In this document: one piece after another, positions 1 to 12,239 of the stretch
How positions within the stretch are numbered: position 1 is the first letter of the stretch
Layout of the letters: the number at the start of each line of letters is the position of its first letter
Assembly (NCBI GenBank): GCA_037367405.1
Contig: JAZKJV010000389.1
Location: 2,170,001-2,234,000, forward strand
Origin: Ottelia alismoides
Lineage: Eukaryota > Streptophyta > Magnoliopsida > Alismatales > Hydrocharitaceae
Length of the DNA: 64,000 bases
Reading direction: 5' to 3'
Made by a program: the position numbers and the translations under genes
Notes under the pieces: generated by a model
The model's input: the letters and a program-made list of their open reading frames with translations, nothing else
The model's database searches: none
Told to the model about the DNA's origin: nothing

Positions 1-1704
1 GCAAGAGAGGAGCGAAGCTCGTGGGAAGGTGATAGATCGGATCTTGATCTCCAACCTGAACGCAGTCGGAGGTGATAGACCTGGGAGATAGAATGTGAAG
101 GGGAGAGAGAAGAGGATGGAGGCAGTAGATTGGAGTGAGTTGGGTTTGCATATACGACAGGTGATTAGGTGTGTAATGGGGAAATCAAAATAAAAGAAGT
201 AAGGGAGATAAGATGGGGGGATCTGGAGAGGTTTCGGTCAACACCTTGGTGGTTGGATGAGGATGGTATCACTCCAGGTCATAGGCTCAGAGATCTAGCA
301 AGAAGAGACTTGAAGCTTTACCGCTCATGGGGAAATAAAGCAGCAGAGGGTGGGGACCCTCTAGATCGCACCTGAAGGAGTCTTTGCCTGAGGAACCCCA
401 ACTGATGTCACCAGCCAGAGGTCAAGCTCTTATATTTTTGCTCGATTGATTCAAAGAGTGGTGGATGGGTCTCAAGTGGAGCATGCCTAGATGTTTTATA
501 GGAGGAAGATATAATGTTCATAAGGGGAGATCGACGAGGTGACACGAAGGGTCTTGATGGACGAGCGAGGCATTACATGCATGTGTTAGTTGACGATGGA
601 GGAAATGGGTAACTACCGAGGATGAACGATTGTTGACGAGCGGGAGTTCAGTGTTTCATATAGGTTTAGGTGAATCGACTACGTAGTGGAGTACAGTGAT
701 GGGGATCGATCGGAGTGGCAAGGGTCGGTGGAGGCAGAGAGGAGTGGATGCGATGGAAGTTCGAGGTAGGGGATGGCGTATAGGTGCCGTTGGATCAGTT
801 GAGATCCAATGGATGAGGGTGGTGGAGAAGGGGCACATGCCTCACATGAGATGAGCGCATGTGAGGCGCGTGTGAGGAGGAGGGAAAGGTGGGATGGTTG
901 TCACCACTAGATCTGATATGATACAGCGACCAGAAATGGGTGTGCTGATAAAAGGGGAAGATCGGGTCAACATTTGAGGAGTGACTGGCGCTAAGGTGGG
1001 CGAGTAGTTGGGTGCCATGTGGCATGGACTGTTGATCGACTGGTTGACCAAGGAAGGAAAATAAAAGAAAATGAGAAATAAAACAGAAGAAAATTTCAAA
1101 AAAAAAAGCAATCGACATCAAAGTTGTTGGTCGCAATGAGATTAATAACTTTTATGAAGGACTCAAAATAAAAATAAGTCATTTGTATAAAATACTATTT
1201 TTAAAAAAGTATTAATTACCATTTCACCCCTATAATTTATAATTTGTATTTTTTTGTATCTTTAATTAGATTCAAATCAGTAGATTACTATGTATACAAT
1301 ATATACATGACTAATCTAATTTTCATGGATTTTTAATAGGTCAAAAATATTGTGAAACAAAGACAAACCTGTTAATTTATGTACAACATATATATATATA
1401 TATGCTAAAAATCTTTTCATTTTCTTTTTGTTTTAAGATTTTTGTGTTTTTTTTCTTACTGCCATTTTAGTTAAAAAATCAAAGAAAGTAAGAGAAGAAG
1501 AATTAAGATAAAAAGGTGATATTTTACACATAAAATGATAAGATTAAGTTAAGCAAAAATCAGGGTTATTTGTTTACAGAATTTAGCCCACATTTTATGC
1601 ATTGTTATTAAGTTAATTAATCTATTTTAGGGGATTTGATTAGTGAATTAATAAGGAAATTTTGCTAAAATACCCATTTAGAGTAGATGAATCATGGATT
1701 CATC
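1..1704 (-). repeat. Element A 3' LTR (left copy, truncated by window start)
   Basis: This is the 3' LTR of a gypsy-type element read on the minus strand. It matches 29618-31309 along its whole visible length, at roughly 80% identity by eye, including a GC-richer half (1-1050) followed by an AT-rich end. It ends in ATTCATCA, the family LTR terminus, and is followed by a pyrimidine tract (complement of a polypurine tract) and the CTTTGCT motif that starts the internal region in other copies. Compared with its partner about 1.6 kb is missing beyond the window edge. Pairing with 28002-31312 is inferred from similarity; short ORFs inside it are not genes. Confidence 0.8.
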
Positions 1705-2340
1705 ACCTACTATACTTAGATCTTTGCTCATCCCCAAGAAGTTTGAATGAGTTAGAAGGTTGAATCCCCAACTGTGCAAGTGTGAATACAAAACCTGAAG
1801 ACCAATCCACAAGTTTCAGGTGACTTCTTAAATCTAAGTCTAACCAAGTATCATCGAAAAGGAACTCTACATTTCTAATTATCTGACTCTCCATTGATAC
1901 ATATATGTATAACATGTATGACTTTATTGTGTTGATTTCATTCTCTTGTGTAGAGTCTTTGCTTCGCCCGGAGCCCTAGTCAAAGAGGCTCTCCTAAGGT
2001 CCCAATCTTGGACTCTAGTCCAATGATTGAGTTTCCCATTAAGTCACAATCTCTTTAGTTGTTAGACTTTGAAAGTGTAATGGTAATCATGACAAGTACG
2101 AAGGAAGTAGGGTTGTGTCATTTCTTTTCTCCTTTTATAGGAACAAGGATTTCTCAAGCACCTTAATACAAACACATGTATTTTTCGTTGTGAATCATCA
2201 TGTTCATCAAGAGATTTCAGAGTCATCGGCACTTATTTTCCTTGGAATGCACTAGGGTATGTCTCTTTTGAGTATCTATTATACCTTCGACACCTAGACA
2301 TGTATCACCATACAATACAAATCCCTTCTTGGGTTCCCGC
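1705..2340 (-). other. Element A internal region, 3'-most segment
   Basis: Non-coding 3' UTR-like DNA that starts directly at the LTR end with a polypurine-tract complement (cctactatactta) and a CTTTGCT motif shared with E1, E2, E3 and E4. No supported ORF. It stops at 2340, where a solo LTR is inserted; the sequence resumes at 23458. Adding the two parts puts the hairpin series about 1.7 kb from the LTR, as in E1 and E2. Confidence 0.6.
2336..2340. repeat. Target site duplication of solo LTR S, left copy
   Basis: The sequence cccgc directly precedes the solo LTR; the right copy, ctcgc at 23453-23457, directly follows it. One transition separates them. The position was predicted independently from the distance to the conserved internal LTR motif. 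Confidence 0.6.
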
Positions 2341-2466
2341 TAATAAATTCGAATATGCCCTTGTTAATTAATGTGTAGCACTGTTGTAGTTGGACAATCA
2401 TGATCGATCAAAAATTAACCACATGAATCTATGAATTAATTAATGTGTGGTTTGATGTATCTTTAA

Positions 2467-2496
2467 CCTAGGCAAGCCCCAAGGTCGATCAAGGAG
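2467..2496 (-). promoter_or_regulatory. Conserved U5-side LTR motif (S copy)
   Basis: Diverged copy of the motif seen in all gypsy LTRs here about 105-155 bp inside the sense 3' end of the LTR: a short stem with TATAG in the loop, then GGTCGA and AGGAGG (plus-strand reading). Function unknown. Confidence 0.4.
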
Positions 2497-4383
2497 GCAA
2501 AGGAGCAACGTCGGATCAAATTAGGTGAATTAGCTCACGATTTTCCAAGCATATTTGTTTTTGTATTTTTTATGCATAAAAATGCCAAATGCAAAATGCA
2601 GTTGAATAAGGTTATAAAGAAAACTAGCAACTTAACCGAATTAATTTTAATGTGAATTTAATCCAAATTAGTCAAGTTATATTTTTTTCTAAAAAACCTA
2701 ATCCAATGATGAATGCAAAATGTATTTTTTTTGGAAATTTAGGGTTTAAAATGGAATAATGAAAAATGAAAACTTTTTAGGGATTTTTATGTGATTTTAC
2801 GTGCAAATAGAATGCAAAAACTATGGAATTTTTACTGGAACTTAAACATTATGAAATGAACTACACTATTTTTTTGGAACTTTTCGAGAATACACGATTT
2901 TTTTTGAAAATAGAGTGACTATGATTATTTAATTCCAAATACATCCACAAATTAAATTTATGCAGAAATTTCAAAAAGATATTTATATAGACAATCCATG
3001 AGACTTTAAATTTTGCAAAAATGATACTCGTAGATTTAATTAAAAATCAATTATAGAAATCACACAATAAATAATTATAGGCAAAAGATACATAATTTTT
3101 TTTATGAAACTTGAATAGTATTTAAAGCATAACTAGAGGCATCAACTTTGATTTTTGCACAATTTTTGGAGCATTATTTAAGTATGTGCAAATTTCAAAA
3201 CATAAATGGGTAAAATATCACTGATTTTCAAACTCTGATTTTTAATAAATTATCCAATGCTACAAAAATCTAAATAAATAGTCATAATGTACATAATTAA
3301 TTTTTAAACAAAATGCTATTTTGTATAAAAAAATAATGCGAAATGAATGTCCAAATTAATGCGTAAATGTACGGGTGTCTTTGCATTATAGAAATTAAAA
3401 GCTTTACAAAAAATGTGCATAGGGGTACTTTTGAAATTAAATAAACATGAAAGGACTCAACTGTAATTTTCACAAAAAATAAAAAGGGAAATGGACCTTC
3501 TTTCTCTTTCTAAGAAACGTGACCCACGACTAGGGCATTGGAGCGAGGATGGCGGCGGTGACTCGCACGGGCTGGGGATGGAGGAGCTGGCGGCCACACG
3601 CGGTGAGGATAGATGAGGAGGTGGCGATGGCCTGGTAGCAGCGGCTGGCCAGCGCGGCTGTTGCTGGGCGGAGTGGCTGACAAAGCACCGTGCGCGGGCG
3701 ACGATGATAAGAGGCGTGTTTTGGGGGGCGGCGGCAGCGCCTCCTATTCCTGTGTTTTTTTTTGTTTTTTCCACTTTATGTGTTTTTACAAGGGATTAAA
3801 ATGTAGAAATGGTGGTATTGTTTATGTGGTGGTGGTGATGGTGTGTATCATCGATGATTAAAAATATAGGTGGATTTAGTGAAATTGATATGATGGTGAT
3901 GATGATGAATGTGGTGATTGTGATGATTGTTATATGAACAATAAGAAATATTACGTTAGATAACATAAAATGAGAAGATAGAATAGAAGATTTACCTACG
4001 AGGATTGTCGAATTTTGGAGGTAGACCTCAATTTCGGTCGTCACTTCGAGGAGGCAGCGGGTGCTCCGAAGCTCTAGCAGCGATGTAGAGCTTTGCTGCA
4101 ATGTGAACCAAAAGCTCACGAACCTCGTCGAAGGGAGTGGCCATCGTCTCTCTACCTAAATGTGTCGCAAGTGTCACCTACAACACGAGGGGGCTGGTTG
4201 CTCCTGTCTCTGAACTGGCGAATCTTGCAGCGTGTAGGAGGCACGCGAGGTGGCAACTGGGGGCTGTCTACCAGGGAGGTCTGGAGCGCGAAGGGAGGAG
4301 GACGCGACCACTCGTGTGGTGGAGGCGAGGGCAGTGGAGCAGGCTGGTGCGTGGCTGATGGCCTGTCTGCGCGGTGGAGCAGC

Positions 4384-4406
4384 GGGGGGGGGGGGGGGGG
4401 GGGGGG
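4384..4406 (+). repeat. 23-nt poly(G) run
   Basis: An uninterrupted run of about 23 G in the GC-rich island of solo LTR S. It could fold as a G-quadruplex and its length is prone to slippage and sequencing error. Confidence 0.85.
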
Positions 4407-4761
4407 TTGCTACGACTGCTTCTTCCCCTGCAATTTTTTTGTTTTTTTGTTTTTACAATCTTTTTTTGATTTTTTCATTTGTAAACCGAAATGAAGAGGG
4501 TGTGTTGGTGATGGTATGATGCTGTAAAAAAATAAAATAATAAAAAATGAGATGGTGATGTTGTGATTATGATGGTGGTGGAGTTTGATGGAAATTAAAA
4601 TGATTGTGATGATTTATTGTGATAGGGTGTAAAATAATAACAACACAAACATGTTAGATAAAAAAATTAGGAGAATGAGAATGATAGAGAATTTACCTGT
4701 GAAAATTGTTGGATTGTGGACCAATTATGCTGCTCCGATCGTCCCCTCGATCAGCTCCTGG

Positions 4762-4766
4762 CGGAG
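4762..4766. repeat. Target site duplication of E1, left copy
   Basis: cggag directly before the left LTR of E1; cagag directly follows the right LTR at 22133-22137. One G/A difference. Confidence 0.65.
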
Positions 4767-7700
4767 TGTTGACAACGCTTTTCGAGGGGTTTTAATTATA
4801 TTAATTATAAATAATGGCGTTGCAACCCGATCAAGCATCAATAAACAAAGAATTTTTTTTCCTTCTCAAGCTACAAAAAAATACAAGAATAATGAAGCGA
4901 GAGAAATTTTTGCTACTTATTTACATGTATAACAGACATGATCAAACTCAGGGAGGCTACAATTCCTGAGGGTTATTTAAATAATCGAAGGGAATTCAAT
5001 TAAGAGAAAAAACAAGAATCTCAAATGCAACTATCCTTGGTTTTTGTGAAATTTTTATTTTTTATTATTTTTTCTATTTTTTATTTTTTCATTTTTATCC
5101 TTTTTATTTTTGATTTTCAATTTTTTAGTGATTTTATTTTTTTTTAATTTTGTTATTTTCAATAATAAGGAACGATATGCACAAGTGAAGAAATGTGCAC
5201 ACTAAACTCTTTTTATATTTTTCAAAATAGTTAGAAATTTCTAGAAAAATTCAGAGAAATTATTTTTGGGTCTAAAAGGATTTGAAATATTTTTGGGATT
5301 TTTTTTGTAGAATTTCAGATATTTTTGTATTTTTTATAAAAATCAAACTGTGGTAAAAATGATAAACAATGCACAACATGGAGTAATTTACATATTAAAA
5401 ATAATTTAATATCCAAAACTCCTGGAAACTATTTTTATGCTAAACTATAGATAAATATCTACAAACAGGAAGTGAAGTCATGATTTTTGGATTTTTATGA
5501 ATTTTTTAATGATTTTTCTAAGTTTTTTGTTTATTTTCAAATTTTTTTGGGTTTTGAAAAGAACTAATGCACGAAATTTGCATAGAAATTAAAACTCAAT
5601 AAAAGGAAATTAATCTATTTTTTTGGAATTTTTAGGGAAATATTCAAATTTTTATGAATTTTTGAATTTCTGGAAGAGAAAATGTCATCATTTTTGAATT
5701 TTTAATAATAACAAATTAAAATAAAATGCAATGAAATTTATATGCTAGAAAGATGCACACATCAGGAGCATCGCATGATTTTTAGGAAATTTATTGTGCA
5801 AGAAAAATACTAATTTCAATAAAGAAAAGTAAGAAAATTAAAGGTCTGGATCACATGGATTAAAATGTGAATAGTTAAAGTTTTTGCATGAAAAATATAA
5901 TAAAAATAAACCGTAGGATGGAAAACATAATTTACCTAACTAAATGCGTGCAACATACGTGTTGTTCCTGGCAGGGGTTGTTTTGTAATTTCAGAAGTGT
6001 CCGGGGGGTGGATCTGCAATTTCGCCCAATAAAGTTTGATCTGGAGCTGGCAGGGGTCTTCGTGCAATGTCAATTATATCTGGGGGCTGAGTTGAAATTT
6101 TCCCAATTTTTTAGGGCTCCTTGTTTTCTTCGTTCTCAAGCAACAAAGGGAAAGGGGAGGCCAGGCCACCGCCCCTCCTCTCTTCTTCTCAAGCGACAGG
6201 ATGGAAGTTGCGTGAATATGCACAAGGGCGATAGGATGCTATGAGCGGAGTATCGTGCATCAGTGGACAGGGGGTTCGCATGGGGAAACTCAGAATGCGG
6301 GGCTCCAGACGACGGGGTTGTGGCCTTGGCTTGTGCGGAGGAGCGGTGCTAGGTCGCTGCAGGGTTTGGAAAGGGGGACTGCAGCGACTGTGCAGTTGAT
6401 TGGGTACATGACTTGATAGCGGCTGCGCTACCAGATGTTCAAGGGCAGGGCAACGGTGCTCTACGGAAGCTTCATATCGGTGGGAGAAGTCGGTCGCGCT
6501 GGCGTTCACGCGGAGCTATGGGCTGGACGGCAGACACCCCTCAGCCGACACACGACCGAGGGAGGGACGATGCTTGCGTGCTGGTCTGCACGCACGCGTC
6601 AGCGACAGGCGGTGGTGCGGAACGACGGTTGAGGCGGCGGGCCTGGGCTGCCTGCAGTGGGGTGGCGGTGAAGAATGTGGATGGGAGGCAGCTGGCCGCA
6701 GAGCAGCGCCCGCTGGGCTTGAGCGCCTGGCGGGTTTTTTTATTTAGTGATTGTAAAGACAGAAACTGTAAAATAAAAAAACTCTTTTATTATTTTCTAC
6801 AAAACAAAAATTGTAAATAACCCTTTTTTTATTCTTTTTATTTTAACCTGCAAAACAAATGTTAAAAGAAAACATATTTCATTTTATTTTTTATTCTTTT
6901 TTATAAGCAAATTAGGATGCGACCACGACAACTTGGTCCCAAAATCAAAATGGAATGCATGAACGGGTAACCGATGAAAAATGAGGAATGGATTCGAGTC
7001 TCAAGCCACTGTACGCGGCTAGAGTTGAGAGATCGGGGGAAGTAGAAAAGAATGCGAATAGATCGAGGTGTGAAATGAAAAATCAAGTCGGTGGCTGATC
7101 AAATCGTGATGGATTCTAAGATCTAGATAAAAAAAATGACGACAAAATAAAGAGGCAAAAAATAAAACTAAGTTAACCTGGATTAAAAATAAGAGAAGAA
7201 AAATGTGGATCCGACCTTAGGAGCGGAAGAGGCCATGAATGCCTCGACGAAGGCCGACTCGTTGTCACCAGACGGTTCATAGGTTGGGCACTTCTCTGCG
7301 ACAAGATAGCTCTCGGAGAAAAGGCTCCTTTCACCAAAGATTGATCAACTTGAAAATGAGGGAGAGACATTATTAATAGATAGAGAATGGAGTTTGATTT
7401 TTTTTTGATATTTTGAACGAAGATAAGAGAAGAAAATTGAAATGAGATAAAGTTGAATTTTTTTACAAAAAATATTTTTTTGTATTTTCGTCACTTAATT
7501 AAATTGAATAAAAATGTTAATTTTTTTGTTGTGGTTATTTAAGAATAGCAACTATATACATATATTATATACATATGGTACATTATATAGATAATTAAAT
7601 AAAAAAATTAGTTTTTTTATTTTGTTTTAAATTTTTTTTATTTTGTTTTATATAATTAGTAAAAATATTTACAAATATTTACAAATACAATATGCACAAA

Positions 7701-8347
7701 TAAATGGTGAAATTGCACAAACAAATTCAAAAAGCCGACTTTTCAACCGTAACTAAAATTATGAAATCATAGCCATTTTAAAGATAATTTAATTTAGAAT
7801 ACAATGGAAGTGAGTTTGGTTCAATTTGAGTTCATATGGAGCCGGAATTGGTCTTTCAATAATCGCTTAGTGGCTTTTACCAAGTGTGGTTGCTTTTATT
7901 CTGTACAAGATTTGATTGTGCAATTATTTTTATTATTAGGACACATTTTTATTTACAACTTTTGTTTTGAAAACTATTTTATTTGATGTTAATTTATGTA
8001 CAAATAAAAAAAATGTAGTATACAAATAAACACATCACACATTTTTTTGGATTTTTTTTATTAAGGACCCTATCTCACCCATCTTTATTCCTGGTCGATC
8101 AGGTCAAGTCTTGACCTTCTCTCGGGATTCAGGTTAGCCTGTATCTATTACATATATACAGACTTCCTTTTTTCTTTATTTTTCCTTTATTTATTTATTT
8201 ATTTTTGGTTAAAATGGTAATAAGTATACAATATTTACACATAGATGCAAGTTAGTAAGAATATGGAGTTAGTATTATATACATGTGTTTTATAAGGGAT
8301 TTTAAGCTAAAATAAATGAATGAAGATGATGAAATGCAGATTCATCA
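4767..8347 (-). repeat. E1 3' LTR (left)
   Basis: About 3.58 kb, starting TGTTGACAACG and ending GATTCATCA on the plus strand, matching 18471-22132. It contains the conserved motif at 4924-4956, AT-rich DNA, a GC-rich island at about 6000-6740, a TATA-like stretch near 7550-7600 and the U3-end block near 8090-8165. ORFs in the GC island are not conserved in frame between the two LTRs and are not called as genes. Confidence 0.9.
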
Positions 8348-8361
8348 TCCCCATATGCTTT
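8348..8361 (-). other. E1 polypurine tract (PPT)
   Basis: Directly inside the 3' LTR; the minus strand reads AAAGCATATGGGGA before TGATGAATC. This is the expected plus-strand DNA primer site. Confidence 0.6.
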
Positions 8362-9904
8362 ACCTTTGCTAGTCCCTTAGCAAACACTTATTTGAAAGAA
8401 TTAGTGAATAAAAAGAAAAAAGAAAAAGAAAGGGAAAATAAAGAAAATAGGACAATATTGAATATTAAACTTATATTCATAAAATTGTAGTATGGAACTT
8501 TGTCGGACCTTTGGATTATTAGTGTAGCAGAATCTTAATGGGAAATGGATTTAAAACCTAATAGCCTCTAAGTTCCATAAGACTCCTATTCAGGTCTCCT
8601 CAACAGTCAGGTCAGAACAAGTCTACATACACAAATTCTTATGACTATGAATCTTTACTTGTACAGTGTAAGTGAAATATAGCTCCCCATCTCAAAAGTA
8701 GCAAAGAAACAACCTCCCTCAACAAGGTAACTCTAGTCCCCCGATCTAGCAACTCTTTCCTCGAGGAGCGGGGATATTCCCTTCTAAGTTCAAGTACAAC
8801 TAGTTCAAGAAGAGGAGATGGAGAAAAGAATGGACGGTAACCAGTGTAGATACCTATCCTTGGATGTATGACCAGTGTAGCCATGTCATCCAGCTGCAAG
8901 CTTACAAAATTTTTGACTTTGAAGCTCTTATTAATTTCTTTTTTTATCCTTGCATATACAGTCTGACAGGCATTATAATTTTCAATTAGGCCTGTCCACT
9001 TTTGGAGATTCTGTATTTGTTTCCTTTTTTTGAATATATATATAAGGTGCCACATGTACATAAGGAGTTTTTCCTCTTGGGCTAGTAGACTATCCCTCTT
9101 TTGAAGCATTATTGCAACCCCACATCATCCTGTCTTTAGACCTCAACATCGCTAGACCTGGTTGAGACACACTTCCCTCCCTAGAGGAAGACGAGAGGTT
9201 CCGCCTAGTTGTACTACCCTCGTATGCTACTCCAACCCAAAAGATTCTGCCTCTTCACTACCTCCTCCATGAAGATCTATGTGTAGAGTGGTTGTCCAAG
9301 GTAAGCCACAGTATGAAAGAATCATGCGTGTGTTGTTAGATGTTCTACTTAAACTAATCAAGATGACATGTGAACATAGTCTTATAGACTCAAAGAATTA
9401 AGTCACTAGGACCTGAAAAGTCTTAACTCCAGTTCTTATAAGGTTTCTATGAAATAAAGTGGATTAAGCCCAACTAAGCTCCATTCTTCAATTTTACTCT
9501 AGACTTAGTTTAAATGTCAATACTACCCTGAATAATGCACATGCAAATGCAAGAAATATGCACAATGCAAAAAGAAAGCAAATTTTTTTGAAACAATTTT
9601 CTGATTTTGAACTTTTTATGGATTTATGGAAAAGAAAGGAAAAATGATGCACATGCAAAAAGAGTTTTTTTTTTATGCAACTTTTTATAGATTTTTGGTT
9701 TTGTAGTTTTTTTCGAAAAAGGAAAAAGGGTTAGTAATTTGTTTTTGTTTTTGTTTTAGTTTTTTTTGTTTTTGTTTTGTTTTTTTAAAGTGATCAAAGT
9801 CTATATACACACACGCGGATTTTATGAATATATATACATATCCCCAAAAATAAATATTAAAAGTACGAGTTATGTCGAAAGTATATATACAATATATACG
9901 ACAT

Positions 9905-9982
9905 CCCCCATAGTTAGCTCGAACTATGTCCTCATAGTGATCAGAGAGCGACAAAGGAAGACATAACTCACGCTAAGTATAG
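9905..9982 (-). other. E1 hairpin H0 (long imperfect)
   Basis: Left arm near TAGTTAGCTCGAACTATGTC, right arm near GACATAACTCACGCTAAG, with a roughly 30-nt loop. The same long stem occurs in A, E2, E3 and E4. Two positions of the left arm have diverged in this copy. Confidence 0.6.
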
Positions 9983-10053
9983 AAAAGTGAAAAGACTCCT
10001 ATGCTACAACAACTAAAAGAGAAAATGAAAAGAATAGAAGTCAGTGATCTCCC

Positions 10054-10085
10054 CTATACTTAGGATCAAATAATCCTAAGTATAG
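10054..10085 (-). other. E1 hairpin H1
   Basis: Perfect 13-bp inverted repeat CTATACTTAGGAT / ATCCTAAGTATAG around a 6-nt loop; preceded by CCC on the plus strand. Confidence 0.85.
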
Positions 10086-10166
10086 AAGACTGTGCAAAAG
10101 GGGAAAATCGATGCAGAAAATGTACATACTCAAAAACAAAAAAGACGATATGAACAATATCACCCC

Positions 10167-10198
10167 CTATACTTAGGGTAGAGTATCCCTAAGTTTAG
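10167..10198 (-). other. E1 hairpin H2
   Basis: Inverted repeat CTATACTTAGGG / CCCTAAGTTTAG, 11 of 12 pairs. The core pair differs from H1 (GGG/CCC instead of GGAT/ATCC) yet remains paired. Confidence 0.8.
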
Positions 10199-10253
10199 GC
10201 AACAACAAGAGTGATGAACATGATGAATATGAACAACACAAATCATTCACCCC

Positions 10254-10286
10254 CTATACTTAGGATAAAGCACATCCTAAGTATAG
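10254..10286 (-). other. E1 hairpin H3
   Basis: Perfect 13-bp inverted repeat CTATACTTAGGAT / ATCCTAAGTATAG around a 7-nt loop. Confidence 0.85.
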
Positions 10287-10371
10287 CTTATATACACACA
10301 TAGAAAAGGGGTGAATGATAAAACAGAAGAAGAAAGAGTGAAATGAAAGGATATACAAGAGGAGTAGATGC

Positions 10372-11705
10372 TCATGTATCAGATGCAGAAGATGGAATCA
10401 AAAGATCATCGTCTAATACTACAGATACAGAATCAACAACAGACAGGAATGTATCATGATCTAGATATGGCTTCAGCAACTGTCTGTTCACAACAAATGG
10501 TTGTGCGTCAGATGACAACCCAGATATGACAATACTCCCATTGTCACGCACATCTCTCACAATAAATGGTCCTGGTCACTTACTTTTCAATTTTCCTGGA
10601 AATAGATTCAACTTAGCATAAAGTAGCCAAACTTTCTGATCAGGGTAGAAAGTCTTCCTTCGAATGTGTTTATCATGCCAACGCTTGACTTTCTCCTTAT
10701 ACATGAGTGAGTTATCATATGCAAAGTCTCGGAATTCCAGTAATCTATTAAAATCCAACTTCCTATTCTTTCCTACCTCTTCATAATCTAGATTGCATAC
10801 ATAGAGTACCCATAAAGATTTGTGAATTAATTCCACTGGCAGGTAGCAAGGCTTTCCTTACACCATTCTGTAGGAAGACATACCCAAAGGAGACTTGTAT
10901 ACCATCTGATAAGCCTATAGAATCGAATCAAGCATCTGGGACCAGTTCTTCCTATATGGACATACAAGTTTTTGCAATATCATCTTGATCTCCCTATTTG
11001 AAATTTCTGCCAAGCCATTAGTCTCAGGGTGGTAAGGAGACGCAACTCTGTGCTCAATGGCGTACTCTTTCACAAGCTTCTTTACTTCTCTATTAATGAA
11101 ATGGCTTCCCCCATCTGAAATCAATATTCTGGGAATCCCGAACCACACAATAATAATGTCCTTGAGAAAGGAACATACTGTACGATTATCTGCGGCTTGG
11201 GTGGGTATAGCCTCCACCCATCGACTAACATAATCCACGGCGAGCAGGATGTACTAAAATCCCTGACTAACAAGAAATGGGACCATGAAGTCTATGCCCT
11301 AAGCATCAAAACATCAGAAATTTGTATATATCTTAGGGGCATGGTATCTTTGGAACCAACATTTCCTCCCATTTTCTAACAGTCAGTGCAACCTCGAACA
11401 TATTCTGTAGCATCCTTAAACAATGTGGGCCACCATAGACCACTCTATAAAACCTTTGTTGCCATGCGTTTCCCCAAATGATGCCCACCAGATTGTAGTT
11501 TGTGACAATGCTCAAGTATACTGGTGTGTTCCTCCAGAGGAATGCACCTTCTCCAGATACAATCCGCACCCTCGTGAAATAGGTACATATCCTCCCACTT
11601 GTAATAATGAATCTCTGATAGAAATCTGTCGACCTTGTACTTCGGCCAATCTTGTGGAACTTTCTTGGAGAAAATATAGTTCACAGTATTAGCATACCAT
11701 GGGAG
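10372..11705 (-). pseudogene. E1 integrase (pol C-terminus), degenerate
   Basis: Retroviral-type integrase that would insert the element cDNA into chromosomes. A zinc-binding N-terminus is recognisable ([11 protein letters not shown] near 11500), followed by a frameshifted stretch that destroys the CxxC half. The catalytic core at 10915-11238 retains SDGGSHF and NGLAEISNRE, whose Asp (about 11113) and Glu (about 11005) are exactly 35 residues apart, the D-35-E spacing. The C-terminal part (10576-10836) has the usual VWLLYAKLNLFPGKLKS block, then an in-frame TGA at 10576-10578 where the family has Trp, then a tail ending near 10372. No chromodomain is seen, as expected for Athila/Tat. Broken by several lesions. 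Confidence 0.88.
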
Positions 11706-11786
11706 TGAGTCCATAGACAAAATGGCCTCATCTGGAAAGGTTTCGGAAATAGGGATCATGTTCTGCTCAGATGTCTCTGCATTAGT

Positions 11787-12220
11787 GATACGGGAAAGGT
11801 GATCTGCCGAAACATTTTTCACTCCATGTTTATCTCGAATCTCTAAATCAAATTCTTGGAGAAGCTGGATCCATCTGATAAGGCGTGGTTTGGCGTCCTT
11901 CTTTGCTTGCAAGTATCGTATGGCAGTGTGATCCGTGTATACAATAACATGTGAACCGATGAGGTAAGATATGAGCTTTTCTAGCCCAAACACAACTGCA
12001 AACATCTCCTTCTCTGTAACTATATAATTCTGATGTGCTTCATCTAGAGTCTAGCTAGCATAATGTATGGAAAATGGTATCCCATCCCTTCTCTGTCCTA
12101 AAATAGCTCCCACTGCAAAATCTGATGTGTCCGTCATAATCTCAAAAGGAAGAGATCAATCCGATGGTTGTAAAACAAGAGCACTGGTAACAATTTCTTT
12201 CATTTGATTGAATGCAAGGA
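11787..12220 (-). pseudogene. E1 RNase H, degenerate
   Basis: RNase H domain that would degrade template RNA after reverse transcription. Recognisable segments include FEIMTDTSDFAVGAILGQR (first Asp), [12 protein letters not shown] (Glu) and [11 protein letters not shown] (Asp), then [18 protein letters not shown] and ADHLSRI. Two stops interrupt it: a TGA where the family has Trp before SLPFEIM, and a TAG before TLDEAH. Downstream it runs in frame into the integrase zinc region (11445-12005 is open). Confidence 0.85.
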
Positions 12221-12239
12221 GGACTTTCTCATCGACAAC

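Larger units (their letters stand above)
2341..4766 (-). repeat. Solo LTR S, left segment (split by E1)
   Basis: Left part of an LTR of the same superfamily; the rest is at 22133-23452, giving about 3.75 kb, close to the other LTRs. It begins TAATAA, which equals the family start TGATGA after two G-to-A changes. It carries the conserved internal motif at 2467-2496, an AT-rich stretch, then a GC-rich island (3530-4410) and TGG/TGA-rich low-complexity stretches (3820-3930, 4545-4620). There is no adjacent internal region of its own: target duplications abut both ends, so it is a solo LTR produced by LTR-LTR recombination. No coding content supported. Confidence 0.65.
8348..10371 (-). other. E1 3' untranslated region
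   Basis: Two kilobases between the end of pol and the 3' LTR. It is conserved at nucleotide level with E2, E3 and E4, including CTTTGCTAGTCCCTTAGC next to the LTR and a pair of CCAGTGTAG motifs 31 bp apart (8841, 8872). A 154-codon minus-strand ORF at 8645-9109 has a partly open counterpart in E3 (50085-50339), but E2 and E4 do not keep the frame, so it is treated as non-coding. The hairpin series occupies 9905-10286. Confidence 0.75.

Noticed and set aside
3457..4519. Several ORFs in the GC-rich part of solo LTR S
   Set aside because: Low-complexity Gly/Arg or Pro/Ser-rich translations, one through the poly(G) run; no family match.
8645..9109. 154-aa ORF in the E1 3' UTR with a related open stretch in E3
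   Set aside because: The DNA is conserved in E2 and E4 too, but the frame is not, so the conservation is at nucleotide level.
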